Shown here: one piece after another, positions 1-5,550 of the stretch
Numbering within the stretch: position 1 is the first letter of the stretch
Layout of the letters: each line of letters starts with the position of its first letter
Assembly (NCBI GenBank): GCA_012961725.1
Contig: DTYU01000150.1
Span: 1-15,444 of the forward strand
Source of the DNA: Desulfotomaculum sp.
GTDB taxonomy: Bacteria; Bacillota; Desulfotomaculia; Desulfotomaculales; Ammonificaceae
Direction of reading: 5' to 3'
Length of the DNA: 15,444 bases
Program-made: the position numbers and the translations under genes
Notes under the pieces: model-generated
Seen by the model: the letters and a program-made list of their open reading frames with translations, nothing else
The model's database searches: none
What the model was told of the DNA's origin: nothing

Positions 1-342
1 ATATCACTTTCACGGCAGGAAAAAAATCGGTGCTCTCGAAAAGATATTAAAGTAGTTTTTCAGGGGAGTCACTTCTTCTCTTTACGGTTCCGAAAACGGG
101 ATGCGAGAGTTTCTGATAAGGTTTTGCAGCTTGCGGGGCGGCCGGCAGTGGTTATGAAAAACCCATTTAATCCATGATTGGTTGTAATTTCTAAGGATTT
201 GGTATATCTTATTGTACTAAGTAAGGTTTCAAAGCGCAAGAAAAGAAAAGGAGGTGATTTTTTACAAAGCATTAATACGCTGATTAAATAGTCAGCTTGC
301 GGTAGTCTTATCCATACTATCAGGATAGGGGAGAAGTGAGAT
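1..342. other. Non-coding region upstream of the TauE/SafE gene
   Basis: I see no convincing gene in this stretch. The first 150 bases contain only short open frames without a start and ribosome-binding site. The long open frame on the minus strand that crosses into it is a shadow of the exporter gene. The region is more A/T-rich than the genes. It contains a possible promoter (182-210), an unusually complete Shine-Dalgarno-like sequence at 246-258 with no usable start codon after it, and a weak TATCC/GGATA hairpin (310-327) just before the exporter's ribosome-binding site. Confidence 0.5.
182..210 (+). promoter_or_regulatory. Possible sigma-A promoter for the TauE/SafE operon
   Basis: TTGTAA (182-187) and TATCTT (205-210) are separated by 17 bases. 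Each matches four of six consensus positions. It would give a leader of roughly 125 nt before the ATG at 343. The region is A/T-rich, so a chance match is quite possible. Confidence 0.3.
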
Positions 343-1293
343 ATGCTGGAGTTTATTCCCGTGAGCGCTGTGGCCGTAACCCAGCTGGCTTCAGCCGCGC
401 CGGAGGCGATGAGCGCAGCAGCGACTGCGGCAGGTGCGTCTCCAGATACGGCCTGGTGGGTTTGGCCTTTGCTCTTGTTCGTTGCTACTTTTGTTATCGG
501 TATCTTTGCGGTCTTAGCCGGTGTCGGCGGCGGCGTTCTGTTTGTACCAATCATAGGCGGTTTTTTCCCGTTTGGCATCGACTTTGTCCGGAGTACGGGG
601 TTGCTCGTTGCGCTTTCGGGAGCACTGGCGGCCGGCCCGGGGTTGCTTAAACGCAACCTGGCAAGCCTGCGTTTGGCGATACCGGTGGCCCTGATCGCAT
701 CGACCGCCAGTATCGTCGGCGCGCTGATGGGCCTGGCGCTGCCGAAAGACGTCGTGAGGATTTGCCTTGGCGTTACGGTCATCGGCATTGCGATTCTCTT
801 TATCGTCTCAAAACAGGCCGAGTTCCCGAAAGTGCCCAAAGCGGATGCCCTCGCGGCGGCGATGCGGATAAACGGCATCTACCACGAGGCTTCCACAGGC
901 AAAGCGGTTGATTGGACGGTCCACCGTACACCCTTCGGTTTCCTTTTGTTTATCTTAATCGGTATCATGGCCGGCATGTTCGGTCTTGGTGCCGGGTGGG
1001 CCAACGTTCCGGTCCTGAACCTCCTGATGGGCGCACCGCTCAAGATCTCGGTGGCGACCAGCAAGTTCCTCCTTTCGATCACCGATACTTCGGCAGCGTG
1101 GATCTACCTCAACGCCGGCGCCTGCATCCCGATGATCACCATTCCTTCCCTTCTCGGGATCATGCTCGGTTCCTTCGTCGGTGTCCGGCTTCTTGCGAAA
1201 ACCAAGCCGAAGGCGGTGCGGTATATCGTAATCGCGACACTCTTCTTTGCGGGAGTCCGGCCGATCTTGCAGGGCCTGCACATCTGGGGCTAA
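343..1293 (+). CDS. TauE/SafE-family sulfite/anion exporter
   Basis: This 316-residue integral membrane protein resembles the TauE/SafE (TSUP) family, which moves sulfite, sulfoacetate and related organosulfur anions across the cytoplasmic membrane. I see about eight hydrophobic segments arranged as two repeats. Each repeat has a glycine-rich turn: AGVGGG at residues 59-64 and FGLGAG at 213-218. A hydrophilic loop at about 157-196 separates the halves and is longer than in compact members. The first 35 residues are Ala-rich and may be a weakly hydrophobic extra segment. The ATG follows GGGGAG at 328-333. The stop codon overlaps the ribosome-binding site of the next gene, so the two are co-transcribed and probably translationally coupled. 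The exact substrate cannot be read from sequence. Family assignment is firm; a sulfur role is inferred from the family. Confidence 0.88.
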   Translation: MLEFIPVSAVAVTQLASAAPEAMSAAATAAGASPDTAWWVWPLLLFVATFVIGIFAVLAGVGGGVLFVPIIGGFFPFGIDFVRSTGLLVALSGALAAGPGLLKRNLASLRLAIPVALIASTASIVGALMGLALPKDVVRICLGVTVIGIAILFIVSKQAEFPKVPKADALAAAMRINGIYHEASTGKAVDWTVHRTPFGFLLFILIGIMAGMFGLGAGWANVPVLNLLMGAPLKISVATSKFLLSITDTSAAWIYLNAGACIPMITIPSLLGIMLGSFVGVRLLAKTKPKAVRYIVIATLFFAGVRPILQGLHIWG

Positions 1294-1306
1294 GGAGGTG
1301 GAGAGG

Positions 1307-1750
1307 ATGGCTGTGGAAAGGGAAAAAATGGTGCAACAGGCGACCGAGGCCCCGCCGGAACAGGTGGTTTACGGCAACCTTCTGCTGGTCGCTTCGATTG
1401 GCGGGATCGCTTTGATGGTGGTGACCTTTCTTCTGTATATCTCCGGCCTCGTGGCCCCGCATTTTCCGTTGGAAGAGCTTCCGAAATACTGGGGGAGAGG
1501 TATCAGCGCGCATGAGTATGTAGAAGCGACGAAAGCCCCTGTAGGTTGGGGCTGGTTAAGATTGGTGGGTAAGGGCGACTATATGAACTTTCTCGGTATC
1601 GCTCTGCTTGCCGGGGTGACGGTTTTTGGCTACCTGGTGCTCCTGCCGGCATACATCAAGCGAAAAGAAGGGATTTATTCCGTTCTTGTCGCCGTGGAGA
1701 TTTTAGTGCTGGTTTTGGCGGCTGCCGGCATAATCTCCGCAGGGCACTAA
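1307..1750 (+). CDS. Small membrane protein next to TauE/SafE (DUF1634-like)
   Basis: The protein has 147 residues and three predicted membrane segments, at about 23-48, 92-112 and 121-143. The last two are joined by a short charged turn (KRKEG). This topology and the position directly after a TauE/SafE gene match the DUF1634 family, often encoded beside TSUP exporters; I recognise it by layout more than by a diagnostic motif. The insert at about 49-90 is hydrophilic with conserved-looking aromatic and glycine residues. The ATG at 1307 was chosen because GGAGGTG at 1294-1300 lies at good spacing. An upstream in-frame start at 1247 would lie inside the exporter gene without such a site. Only 13 bases separate the two genes. 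A partner or regulatory subunit of the exporter is the likely role, but no biochemical function is known to me. Confidence 0.75.
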   Translation: MAVEREKMVQQATEAPPEQVVYGNLLLVASIGGIALMVVTFLLYISGLVAPHFPLEELPKYWGRGISAHEYVEATKAPVGWGWLRLVGKGDYMNFLGIALLAGVTVFGYLVLLPAYIKRKEGIYSVLVAVEILVLVLAAAGIISAGH

Positions 1751-1773
1751 GAGTATCTGGCTTGATTGCATCT

Positions 1774-1799
1774 AAAGGCGGGAAACCGCCTTTTTTTTT
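1774..1799 (+). terminator. Rho-independent terminator of the TauE/SafE operon
   Basis: An 8-bp stem AAAGGCGG/CCGCCTTT closes on a GAAA tetraloop and runs into nine T residues, 23 bases after the stop codon. This is a textbook intrinsic terminator. Confidence 0.9.
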
Positions 1800-1877
1800 A
1801 AACGACGGGGCCTGTTGCCGCAGATTACGCTTGCGGCGCCGGCGCCTTTACCGGAAAAGGAGCGCCTCTTCGCCAAG

Positions 1878-1883
1878 TAAAAT
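1878..1883 (+). promoter_or_regulatory. Possible -10 box of the tRNA-like gene
   Basis: TAAAAT lies 11 bases before the tRNA-like sequence. No good -35 sequence is found at the right distance, so this is only a weak hint that the tRNA-like unit had its own promoter. A perfect 12-base palindrome made of two GGCGCC units lies upstream at 1835-1846. Confidence 0.2.
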
Positions 1884-1894
1884 ATTGCGTGAAG

Positions 1895-1969
1895 GGCGGT
1901 ATACCTCGGCGGCAGAGCAGCGCATTCGTATTGCACAGGCCGTCGGTTCAAATCCGACCACCAGCTCCA
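1895..1969 (+). tRNA. Degenerate tRNA-Thr(CGU), probably a pseudogene
   Basis: A full-length tRNA shape can be laid out. The T-arm is perfect (GTCGG 1942-1946, loop TTCAAAT, CCGAC 1954-1958). The anticodon loop TTCGTAT at 1925-1931 has anticodon CGT (Thr, codon ACG). T8 and A9 fall at 1902-1903, and a genomic CCA lies at 1967-1969. Five pairs are broken: G2/G71, C3/A70 and A7/C66 in the acceptor stem, C10/C25 in the D-stem and C28/A42 in the anticodon stem. Each can be explained by one substitution from the usual bacterial tRNA-Thr(CGU). The D-loop is one base short. A tRNA-Thr(UGU) elsewhere would read ACG by wobble, so loss is tolerable. A strong terminator follows at once, as for a real tRNA gene. 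It may be a decaying gene or the remains of an integration site. Confidence 0.55.
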
Positions 1970-1981
1970 GGAAAAGGCTGG

Positions 1982-2009
1982 AGCCGCAAGCATTTGCGGC
2001 TTTTTCTTT
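1982..2009 (+). terminator. Terminator after the tRNA-like gene
   Basis: An 8-bp stem AGCCGCAA/TTGCGGCT with a four-base loop runs into TTTTTCTTT, 12 bases after the CCA end. On the other strand the same hairpin is followed by a weaker T-rich stretch (TCCAGCCTTTTCC), so it could also help end the convergent minus-strand operon, whose last stop codon is at 2030. Confidence 0.85.
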
Positions 2010-2029
2010 GAAGGCTGGAGTTTGCTTTC

Positions 2030-2248
2030 CTAAACAGCCACCACCTCTTTTACTTCGGGAACCATTTGTTTCAATATGCGCTCGATCCCGTGCTTCAACG
2101 TCATCGTCGCCATCGGGCAGCCGCTGCAGGCACCCTTCAGCCGGACCTTCACCACGCCATCCTCAACCGCCACCAGTTCGACGTCCCCGCCATCGCGCTG
2201 GAGGTAGGGCCGGATACGGTCAAGGGCGGCTTCGATTTTTTCTTTCAT
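2030..2248 (-). CDS. NifU C-terminal domain (Nfu-type) iron-sulfur scaffold protein
   Basis: This 72-residue protein is essentially just the NifU C-terminal domain. Such proteins assemble a labile Fe-S cluster, usually bridged between two subunits, and pass it to apo-proteins in the cytoplasm. The motif KGACSGCPMA at residues 38-47 carries the two cluster-binding cysteines as CxxC. It follows the typical IRPYLQRDGGDVELV sequence near the start. The ATG at 2248 is preceded by GGAGG at good spacing. A longer open frame upstream overlaps the RNase H gene and shows no homology, so I excluded it. The start overlaps the end of the RNase H gene by 29 bases, indicating coupling. A broken second copy of this domain lies at 12395-12489. 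Confidence 0.92.
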   Translation of the reverse strand: MKEKIEAALDRIRPYLQRDGGDVELVAVEDGVVKVRLKGACSGCPMATMTLKHGIERILKQMVPEVKEVVAV

Positions 2249-2720
2249 CTTGATGCGAACCTCCTTCACAAATGTTGGTCTCCTGTATCTCCTTGGCCAG
2301 GGCCTTGTTTGCTTCCTGGTCTGCCAGGCGGTTTTCCTCCCGGGGAACGTGAACAACGCTTATCTTCAGCGCCGGGTGGTCCTTCAGGTACTTCCTGACC
2401 CGTGCGGCGATGGCTTTCAGCTCGGGGTCGCGGATTCTGAACTCCCCGTTGAACTGCTTCACAATCAACTCGGAGTCGGACCGGATGACCGCTTCAATCT
2501 TTCCTCTTGAGCGACCTGCAAGATAGCCGAGCGTTTTTATCGCTCCTTCTAAGGCGGACCACTCGGCCACGTTGTTTGTGGTTATACCGAGGCTTTTGCT
2601 CTTGGTTAAGAGCACCTTGCCCGATTCATCCTGCACCACCATGGCCGCTGCGGCCGGGCCTGGGTTGCCCCGACTGGCGCCGTCGACGTTGACGAAATAG
2701 CGCGTGGCTCGATAAGACAC
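2220..2720 (-). CDS. RNase HI-family protein
   Basis: This protein carries a single RNase HI fold, which cuts the RNA strand of RNA-DNA hybrids. All four acidic catalytic residues are visible. From the GTG start at 2720 they are Asp13 in VDGASRGNPG, Glu53 in NNVAEWSAL, Asp82 in RSDSELIV and Asp134 in NRLADQEAN. The RNA-contact SRGNPG stretch is intact. It is the short stand-alone type common in Firmicutes, with no N-terminal hybrid-binding domain. I prefer the GTG at 2720 (166 residues), which comes one base after the stop of the preceding gene and 6 bases after AGGCGG. A TTG at 2747 (175 residues) is possible but has no ribosome-binding site. The tail of about 20 residues after residue 148 is hydrophilic and overlaps the NifU start. 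It may serve in primer or R-loop removal. Confidence 0.88.
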   Translation of the reverse strand: MSYRATRYFVNVDGASRGNPGPAAAAMVVQDESGKVLLTKSKSLGITTNNVAEWSALEGAIKTLGYLAGRSRGKIEAVIRSDSELIVKQFNGEFRIRDPELKAIAARVRKYLKDHPALKISVVHVPREENRLADQEANKALAKEIQETNICEGGSHQDERKNRSRP

Positions 2721-2721
2721 C

Positions 2722-2994
2722 TCAGCCGCCTGCCGCCTTTTGCTCAAGGTTGTAAACCCAGGCGATTATCTCCGCCACGGCCTGATAAAGCGCGGGTGGG
2801 ATCTCCCTGTCCAGGCCGAGGCCGGAGAGGGTGAATGCCAGCTCCGGATGGTGGTAAACCGGTACGCCATGCTCTTTGGCCAGGTTTTCGATCATCTGTG
2901 CAAGCTTGCCCCGCCCCACGGCCACGACCCGCGGAGCGCCGTCTTTTGGCGGCTCGTAGACCAGTGCGGCTGCCGCTTTCGGTTTCTCGTCCAC
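2722..2994 (-). CDS. FlhB-like protein (YlqH-type, EscU/YscU/HrcU C-terminal family)
   Basis: The 90 residues match only the cytoplasmic C-terminal part of the flagellar/type III export switch protein FlhB. Visible features are ALVYEPPKDGAPRVVAVGRG at residues 10-29, EHGVPVYHHPELA at 41-53 and IPPALYQAVAEIIAWVY at 65-81. The membrane half is absent. The autocleavage motif Asn-Pro-Thr-His of true FlhB is also missing; the corresponding place reads KAAAA. This fits the soluble FlhB-like paralogues (B. subtilis YlqH) whose role is not established. The GTG start follows AAGGGGG at good spacing. The gene is 13 bases after the FliK-like gene and is followed one base later by the RNase H start. Direct participation in flagellar export is uncertain because no flagellar operon surrounds it. 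Confidence 0.85.
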   Translation of the reverse strand: MDEKPKAAAALVYEPPKDGAPRVVAVGRGKLAQMIENLAKEHGVPVYHHPELAFTLSGLGLDREIPPALYQAVAEIIAWVYNLEQKAAGG

Positions 2995-3007
2995 GGTGAT
3001 AGCCCCC

Positions 3008-3958
3008 TTAAACCATTGCGTTCAGGGCACGGTAACCGGCTGTCCCGGCGGGCTCGATGATGTCGAAGACCGTCTTTGCGGAACAGGGTGCGACCGCCAC
3101 GTGCCTTACCGGGTACCCGGCGGCGGTCAGCTTCTGCCGCAATGCGTCGGCCATTTCTGCCGCTGGCGGCAGGAATCTTTCGTCCGCGACCGTAATCTTT
3201 AGCGCATAGTTGTTGGTGCTTTTCTTAGATAGATAAACCCAGGTTTCGCCCAAAACCGGCGTCGTTACTTGAACAACGAGCCCGGCCGGGAGTTCGGGCC
3301 CCTCACCCCTACCGCCTTGGTGAATCAGGTAGACCTCCCCAAAGGATTCTAAACCAAGGAAGGTAAAAAACCTTAACAGGTCTTGCGACGGGTCGAGCGC
3401 CTGCGCCCGGTTTAAAGTTGCCTGGCCCTCGGGGCCGGCCAGCTCGCGCCGCATCAGGTACTCTGCCGCACGGCGGACCTTTTCCGCATCTTCCCGGAGG
3501 TCCAGCGTTTCCAAGTAAAGCCTTACCGCCCAATACGAATCGCGCTCCGCTTCGGGAAGTGCCTTCCCTTCTGCCAAAAAGCGTATGATTGCACCACGGT
3601 CAAGCGGCAGGCCCCTCCTGAGCATTTCCTTGAGCAGCCGAACGGTATCTTTATCTTCAGGGAGTTGTAGTTGTCGGGCGAGGTCTTCGGGGGAAAGGTC
3701 CGCCGTTACCTCCGGGCTGAGCCGCCTAAGGTGGAGGGTCTGGCGGCGTATTTCTTCAATCATCGCCCAGAAGGTCGCCGGAGGGCTCGGGAGCTGCCCG
3801 CGTGCGTTGAAGGTCTGTCCGGCAATCCTTACCACCGCTTCAGGCCCGGTGAGGGCGATCATCTCTACTAAAACCATCTGGCCTGGTCTGAGATGCCACG
3901 GGAGCCGCCAGGTCATCCCCGGTTGGAGGGAGACCCGGTCAACGATGGAGATCACCAT
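3008..3958 (-). CDS. YlqG-type protein with FliK-like C-terminal domain
   Basis: This 316-residue soluble protein is the first gene of the minus-strand operon. The N-terminal part (1-60) looks beta-rich. The middle (65-200) is helical and charged. Residues about 226-290 resemble the C-terminal domain of the flagellar hook-length control protein FliK (VVQVTTPVLGETWVYLSKK, then ALKITVADERFLP and a LRQKLTAAG helix). In B. subtilis the gene before the FlhB-like ylqH is ylqG, a FliK-like protein; here the same adjacency is kept. FliK normally contacts the FlhB C-terminal domain, so the two products probably bind each other. The cellular role is unknown. The ATG at 3958 follows GGGAGG with 7-9 bases spacing. 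The last residues overlap nothing, and the FlhB-like start follows after 13 bases. Confidence 0.72.
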   Translation of the reverse strand: MVISIVDRVSLQPGMTWRLPWHLRPGQMVLVEMIALTGPEAVVRIAGQTFNARGQLPSPPATFWAMIEEIRRQTLHLRRLSPEVTADLSPEDLARQLQLPEDKDTVRLLKEMLRRGLPLDRGAIIRFLAEGKALPEAERDSYWAVRLYLETLDLREDAEKVRRAAEYLMRRELAGPEGQATLNRAQALDPSQDLLRFFTFLGLESFGEVYLIHQGGRGEGPELPAGLVVQVTTPVLGETWVYLSKKSTNNYALKITVADERFLPPAAEMADALRQKLTAAGYPVRHVAVAPCSAKTVFDIIEPAGTAGYRALNAMV

Positions 3959-3996
3959 CTGAGCAACCTCCCTGTCAAATCACGCCGGTTTCTACC

Positions 3997-4024
3997 ATTG
4001 TACCACGCCGGCTGCAGGAGGCAA
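3997..4024 (-). promoter_or_regulatory. Promoter of the YlqG-FlhB-RNase H-NifU operon
   Basis: Reading the minus strand, TTGCCT (4024-4019) and TACAAT (4002-3997) are separated by 16 bases, four and five matches to consensus respectively. Transcription would start near 3990, about 32 bases before the ATG at 3958. No other promoter-like pair is evident in the four tightly packed genes. Confidence 0.55.
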
Positions 4025-4036
4025 AGCTTGAAAATA
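4015..4036. repeat. 22-base repeat, copy 1 (partner at 12489-12510)
   Basis: From AGGAGGCAA onward through TTGAAAAT, this stretch matches 12489-12510 in the same orientation at about 20 of 22 positions. Here it overlaps the -35 region of the minus-strand promoter. The other copy borders the NifU remnant. Confidence 0.45.
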
Positions 4037-4223
4037 CACTTGGCAGAATACTCCGAGAGATAAGGAACAACAGGGCTTCTTAAGTAGGCAATTTGGGAAA
4101 GTTAAGAAATGGAACTTCATGACGGTTCCTGCGGTGGAATCATCTGTAGTTTAGCGTTGAACTCTATTTCAGGAAAGAAAAAACGGCCGTAGTTTGTTGA
4201 CTCAGTGGAATTAGTGACCAGGC
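4037..4223. other. Gene-free divergent intergenic region
   Basis: I find no open frame with a ribosome-binding site and no strong promoter in this part of the region between the divergent operons. A short GGAAC/GTTCC inverted pair near 4112-4131 is the only local symmetry I noticed. The elements that matter lie on either side: the minus-strand promoter (3997-4024) and the antiporter promoter and leader (4224-4430). Confidence 0.4.
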
Positions 4224-4252
4224 TTGACTGATCCCGGCCGCCTGTGTACACT
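4224..4252 (+). promoter_or_regulatory. Promoter of the antiporter operon
   Basis: TTGACT (4224-4229) and TACACT (4247-4252) are 17 bases apart, five and four matches to consensus. Transcription would start near 4259, 172 bases before the first gene. The -10 box lies inside the perfect palindrome GTGTACAC (4244-4251), and the spacer contains the left arm of a long inverted repeat (4226-4242). Both are plausible operator sites. Confidence 0.6.
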
Positions 4253-4321
4253 ATCCATAACCGGCGCCGCTACGCTCCCTCCCCCGGCCAGAAACTTCCG
4301 GAAAAGGCGGCCGGGATAGTC
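4226..4321. repeat. Long inverted repeat at the antiporter promoter
   Basis: The arm ATCCCGGCCGCC (4231-4242) is exactly complementary to GGCGGCCGGGAT (4306-4317). Allowing one bulged base, the match extends outward by four more pairs (GACT/AGTC). The arms are 63 bases apart. The left arm falls between the -35 and -10 boxes and the right arm lies about 50 bases into the transcript. Confidence 0.75.
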
Positions 4322-4430
4322 CGCCGGTGAACATCCCTGGTGTGACCAGATACGGGAAGCTTGGGCTGTGTCAACTGATAAACTCAGGCGTGTTTGTGTA
4401 GCGATACAGTTGCCGGATGGGGAGTAGTTG
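4259..4430 (+). promoter_or_regulatory. Structured leader RNA of the antiporter operon
   Basis: The predicted 172-nt leader can form several helices. An outer stem pairs ACCGGCG (4260-4266) with CGCCGGT (4322-4328). Inside it CCCGGCC (4283-4289) pairs with GGCCGGG (4309-4315). A hairpin CTGGT-GTG-ACCAG follows (4337-4349). CAACTG (4372-4377) pairs with CAGTTG (4407-4412), ending 6 bases before the ribosome-binding site GGGGAG (4419-4424). No leader peptide is evident. A regulatory RNA is an attractive reading, but I cannot match it to a known class by eye. Confidence 0.4.
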
Positions 4431-4910
4431 ATGAGCTTTCTATTAACCGCAATAGTCATGTTTTCATTCTGGATCCTTCTTTCCGGTCATTTTGATCCCC
4501 TTCTGATTACTCTTGGTATCATTTCAAGCCTGTTGGTAGCTCATTGGTCACACGACCTCTTCCTTAACGAAAAGGAGATAGGGCCAGGTTTCAGGAAAGC
4601 AGTGCGTTGTATCAAGTACCTCCCGTGGCTTGTGTGGCAGATTACGCTGGCAAACCTTCATTTGATCTACCTTACCTTGCATCCAAAGATGCCTATCGAG
4701 CCCAGGGTTATAAGATTCACCACCGAACTAAAAACAGGATTTGGAATCGTCGCTCTCGCCAACTCGATTACCTTAACCCCTGGCACGGTCACCATAAAAG
4801 GAAGCCGGGAAGAGTTCATAGTTCACGCCATTACCCAGGCCGCCGCCAGAAGCCTATTGTCCGGCGAGATGCAAGGCAGGGTGAAGGAGGTTGAAGGAAG
4901 AGATGTTTGA
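4431..4910 (+). CDS. mnhE: Mrp/Mnh-type Na+/H+ antiporter subunit E
   Basis: This 159-residue subunit E has two N-terminal membrane segments (about 1-20 and 23-40), a third hydrophobic stretch around 62-82, and a cytoplasmic C-terminal domain. The family signature ANSITLTPGT is at 110-119 (after the GFGIVAL stretch). MrpE/MnhE is needed for activity or assembly of the multisubunit cation/proton antiporter; its counterpart in membrane-bound hydrogenases is MbhA. The ATG at 4431 was chosen because GGGGAG ends 6 bases before it. The TTG directly upstream at 4428 is less likely. It is the first gene of the operon, and its stop codon overlaps the start of the next gene. Confidence 0.93.
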   Translation: MSFLLTAIVMFSFWILLSGHFDPLLITLGIISSLLVAHWSHDLFLNEKEIGPGFRKAVRCIKYLPWLVWQITLANLHLIYLTLHPKMPIEPRVIRFTTELKTGFGIVALANSITLTPGTVTIKGSREEFIVHAITQAAARSLLSGEMQGRVKEVEGRDV

Positions 4911-5160
4911 TGCGGCAGGAATCGCAATAGTCTTAGCGGCTATCCTCGTACTGTACAGGGCGATCGTCGGGCCGACGATCTATGACCGGATCTTGGCGGC
5001 CAATGTTATCGGCACAAAAACGGTGGTACTTCTTGCCCTTATTGGCTTCATGTATGCCCGCCCCCATTTCTTAGATATCGCGCTCGTTTATGCCCTGATA
5101 AACTTCATTGCTGCCCTGGCTTTCCTCAAATATGTAGAGGCAGGCAGGTTGGACCTTTAA
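4903..5160 (+). CDS. mnhF: Mrp/Mnh-type antiporter subunit F
   Basis: The 85 residues form three membrane helices (about 3-20, 32-52 and 55-76) with the family motif RAIVGPTIYDRILAANVIGT at 19-38, which identifies MrpF/MnhF (MbhB in hydrogenases). The ATG at 4903 overlaps the stop codon region of mnhE (8-base overlap) and follows AAGGAAG. A TTG at 4891 would add four residues but sits directly against a GGAGG, too close for use. The short subunit is part of the membrane antiporter core around subunits A, E and G. Confidence 0.93.
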   Translation: MFDAAGIAIVLAAILVLYRAIVGPTIYDRILAANVIGTKTVVLLALIGFMYARPHFLDIALVYALINFIAALAFLKYVEAGRLDL

Positions 5161-5177
5161 ATGAGAGGGGAAGGATT

Positions 5178-5489
5178 GTGGATATAAGGACGGTTGTAAC
5201 CGCTATACTCCTTGCGGTTGGCTGTTTTTTGATGGTGGTAGCCTGTATAGGCATGGTCAGATTTCCGGATTTTTATGCCAGGTGCCACCCGTCGGGGAAA
5301 GGCGATACCCTGGGACAGATGTTGGTACTTGTAGGCCTGATCATCTATGAGGGGTTCTCACTGGTAAGCGTCAAGCTTTTGATAATCATTGCCTTTATTT
5401 GGATTGCGAACCCGACAGCGACGCACTGGGTTATGAAAGCGGCCTATACAGCCGGTTTAAAACCGTGGCAAAAGAGCCAGTCATCGTAG
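5178..5489 (+). CDS. mnhG: Mrp/Mnh-type antiporter subunit G
   Basis: This 103-residue protein has three membrane helices. The motif GMVRFPDFYARCHPSGKGDT at residues 25-44 is diagnostic of MrpG/MnhG (MbhC). It starts with GTG after GGGGAAGG. It lies 17 bases after mnhF, in the conserved E-F-G order. The C-terminal helix (about 66-80) and the NPTATH segment at 78-83 are typical. No anomalies seen. Confidence 0.93.
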   Translation: MDIRTVVTAILLAVGCFLMVVACIGMVRFPDFYARCHPSGKGDTLGQMLVLVGLIIYEGFSLVSVKLLIIIAFIWIANPTATHWVMKAAYTAGLKPWQKSQSS

Positions 5490-5550
5490 GGGGAAAAGTA
5501 AAGACGTCAAGGTTAGCTGATGCAAAGAGTATTCAGGGAGATTATCGATC

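Noticed and set aside
69..878. Long open frame on the minus strand across the exporter gene
   Set aside because: It has a low-complexity Ala/Pro/Arg composition, no family resemblance, no ribosome-binding site, and lies antisense to a clear TauE/SafE gene.
1772..1993. Minus-strand open frame with SDLNRRPVQYECAALP
   Set aside because: This type of sequence is a well-known false protein arising from the antisense of tRNA genes; it supports the tRNA call instead.
1762..2253. Open frame on the plus strand across terminators, tRNA-like sequence and nifU
   Set aside because: It runs through two intrinsic terminators and a tRNA-like structure and is antisense to the NifU gene.
4197..4202. First TTGACT as -35 box of the antiporter promoter
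   Set aside because: No acceptable -10 box lies 16-18 bases downstream; the second TTGACT at 4224 pairs well with TACACT.
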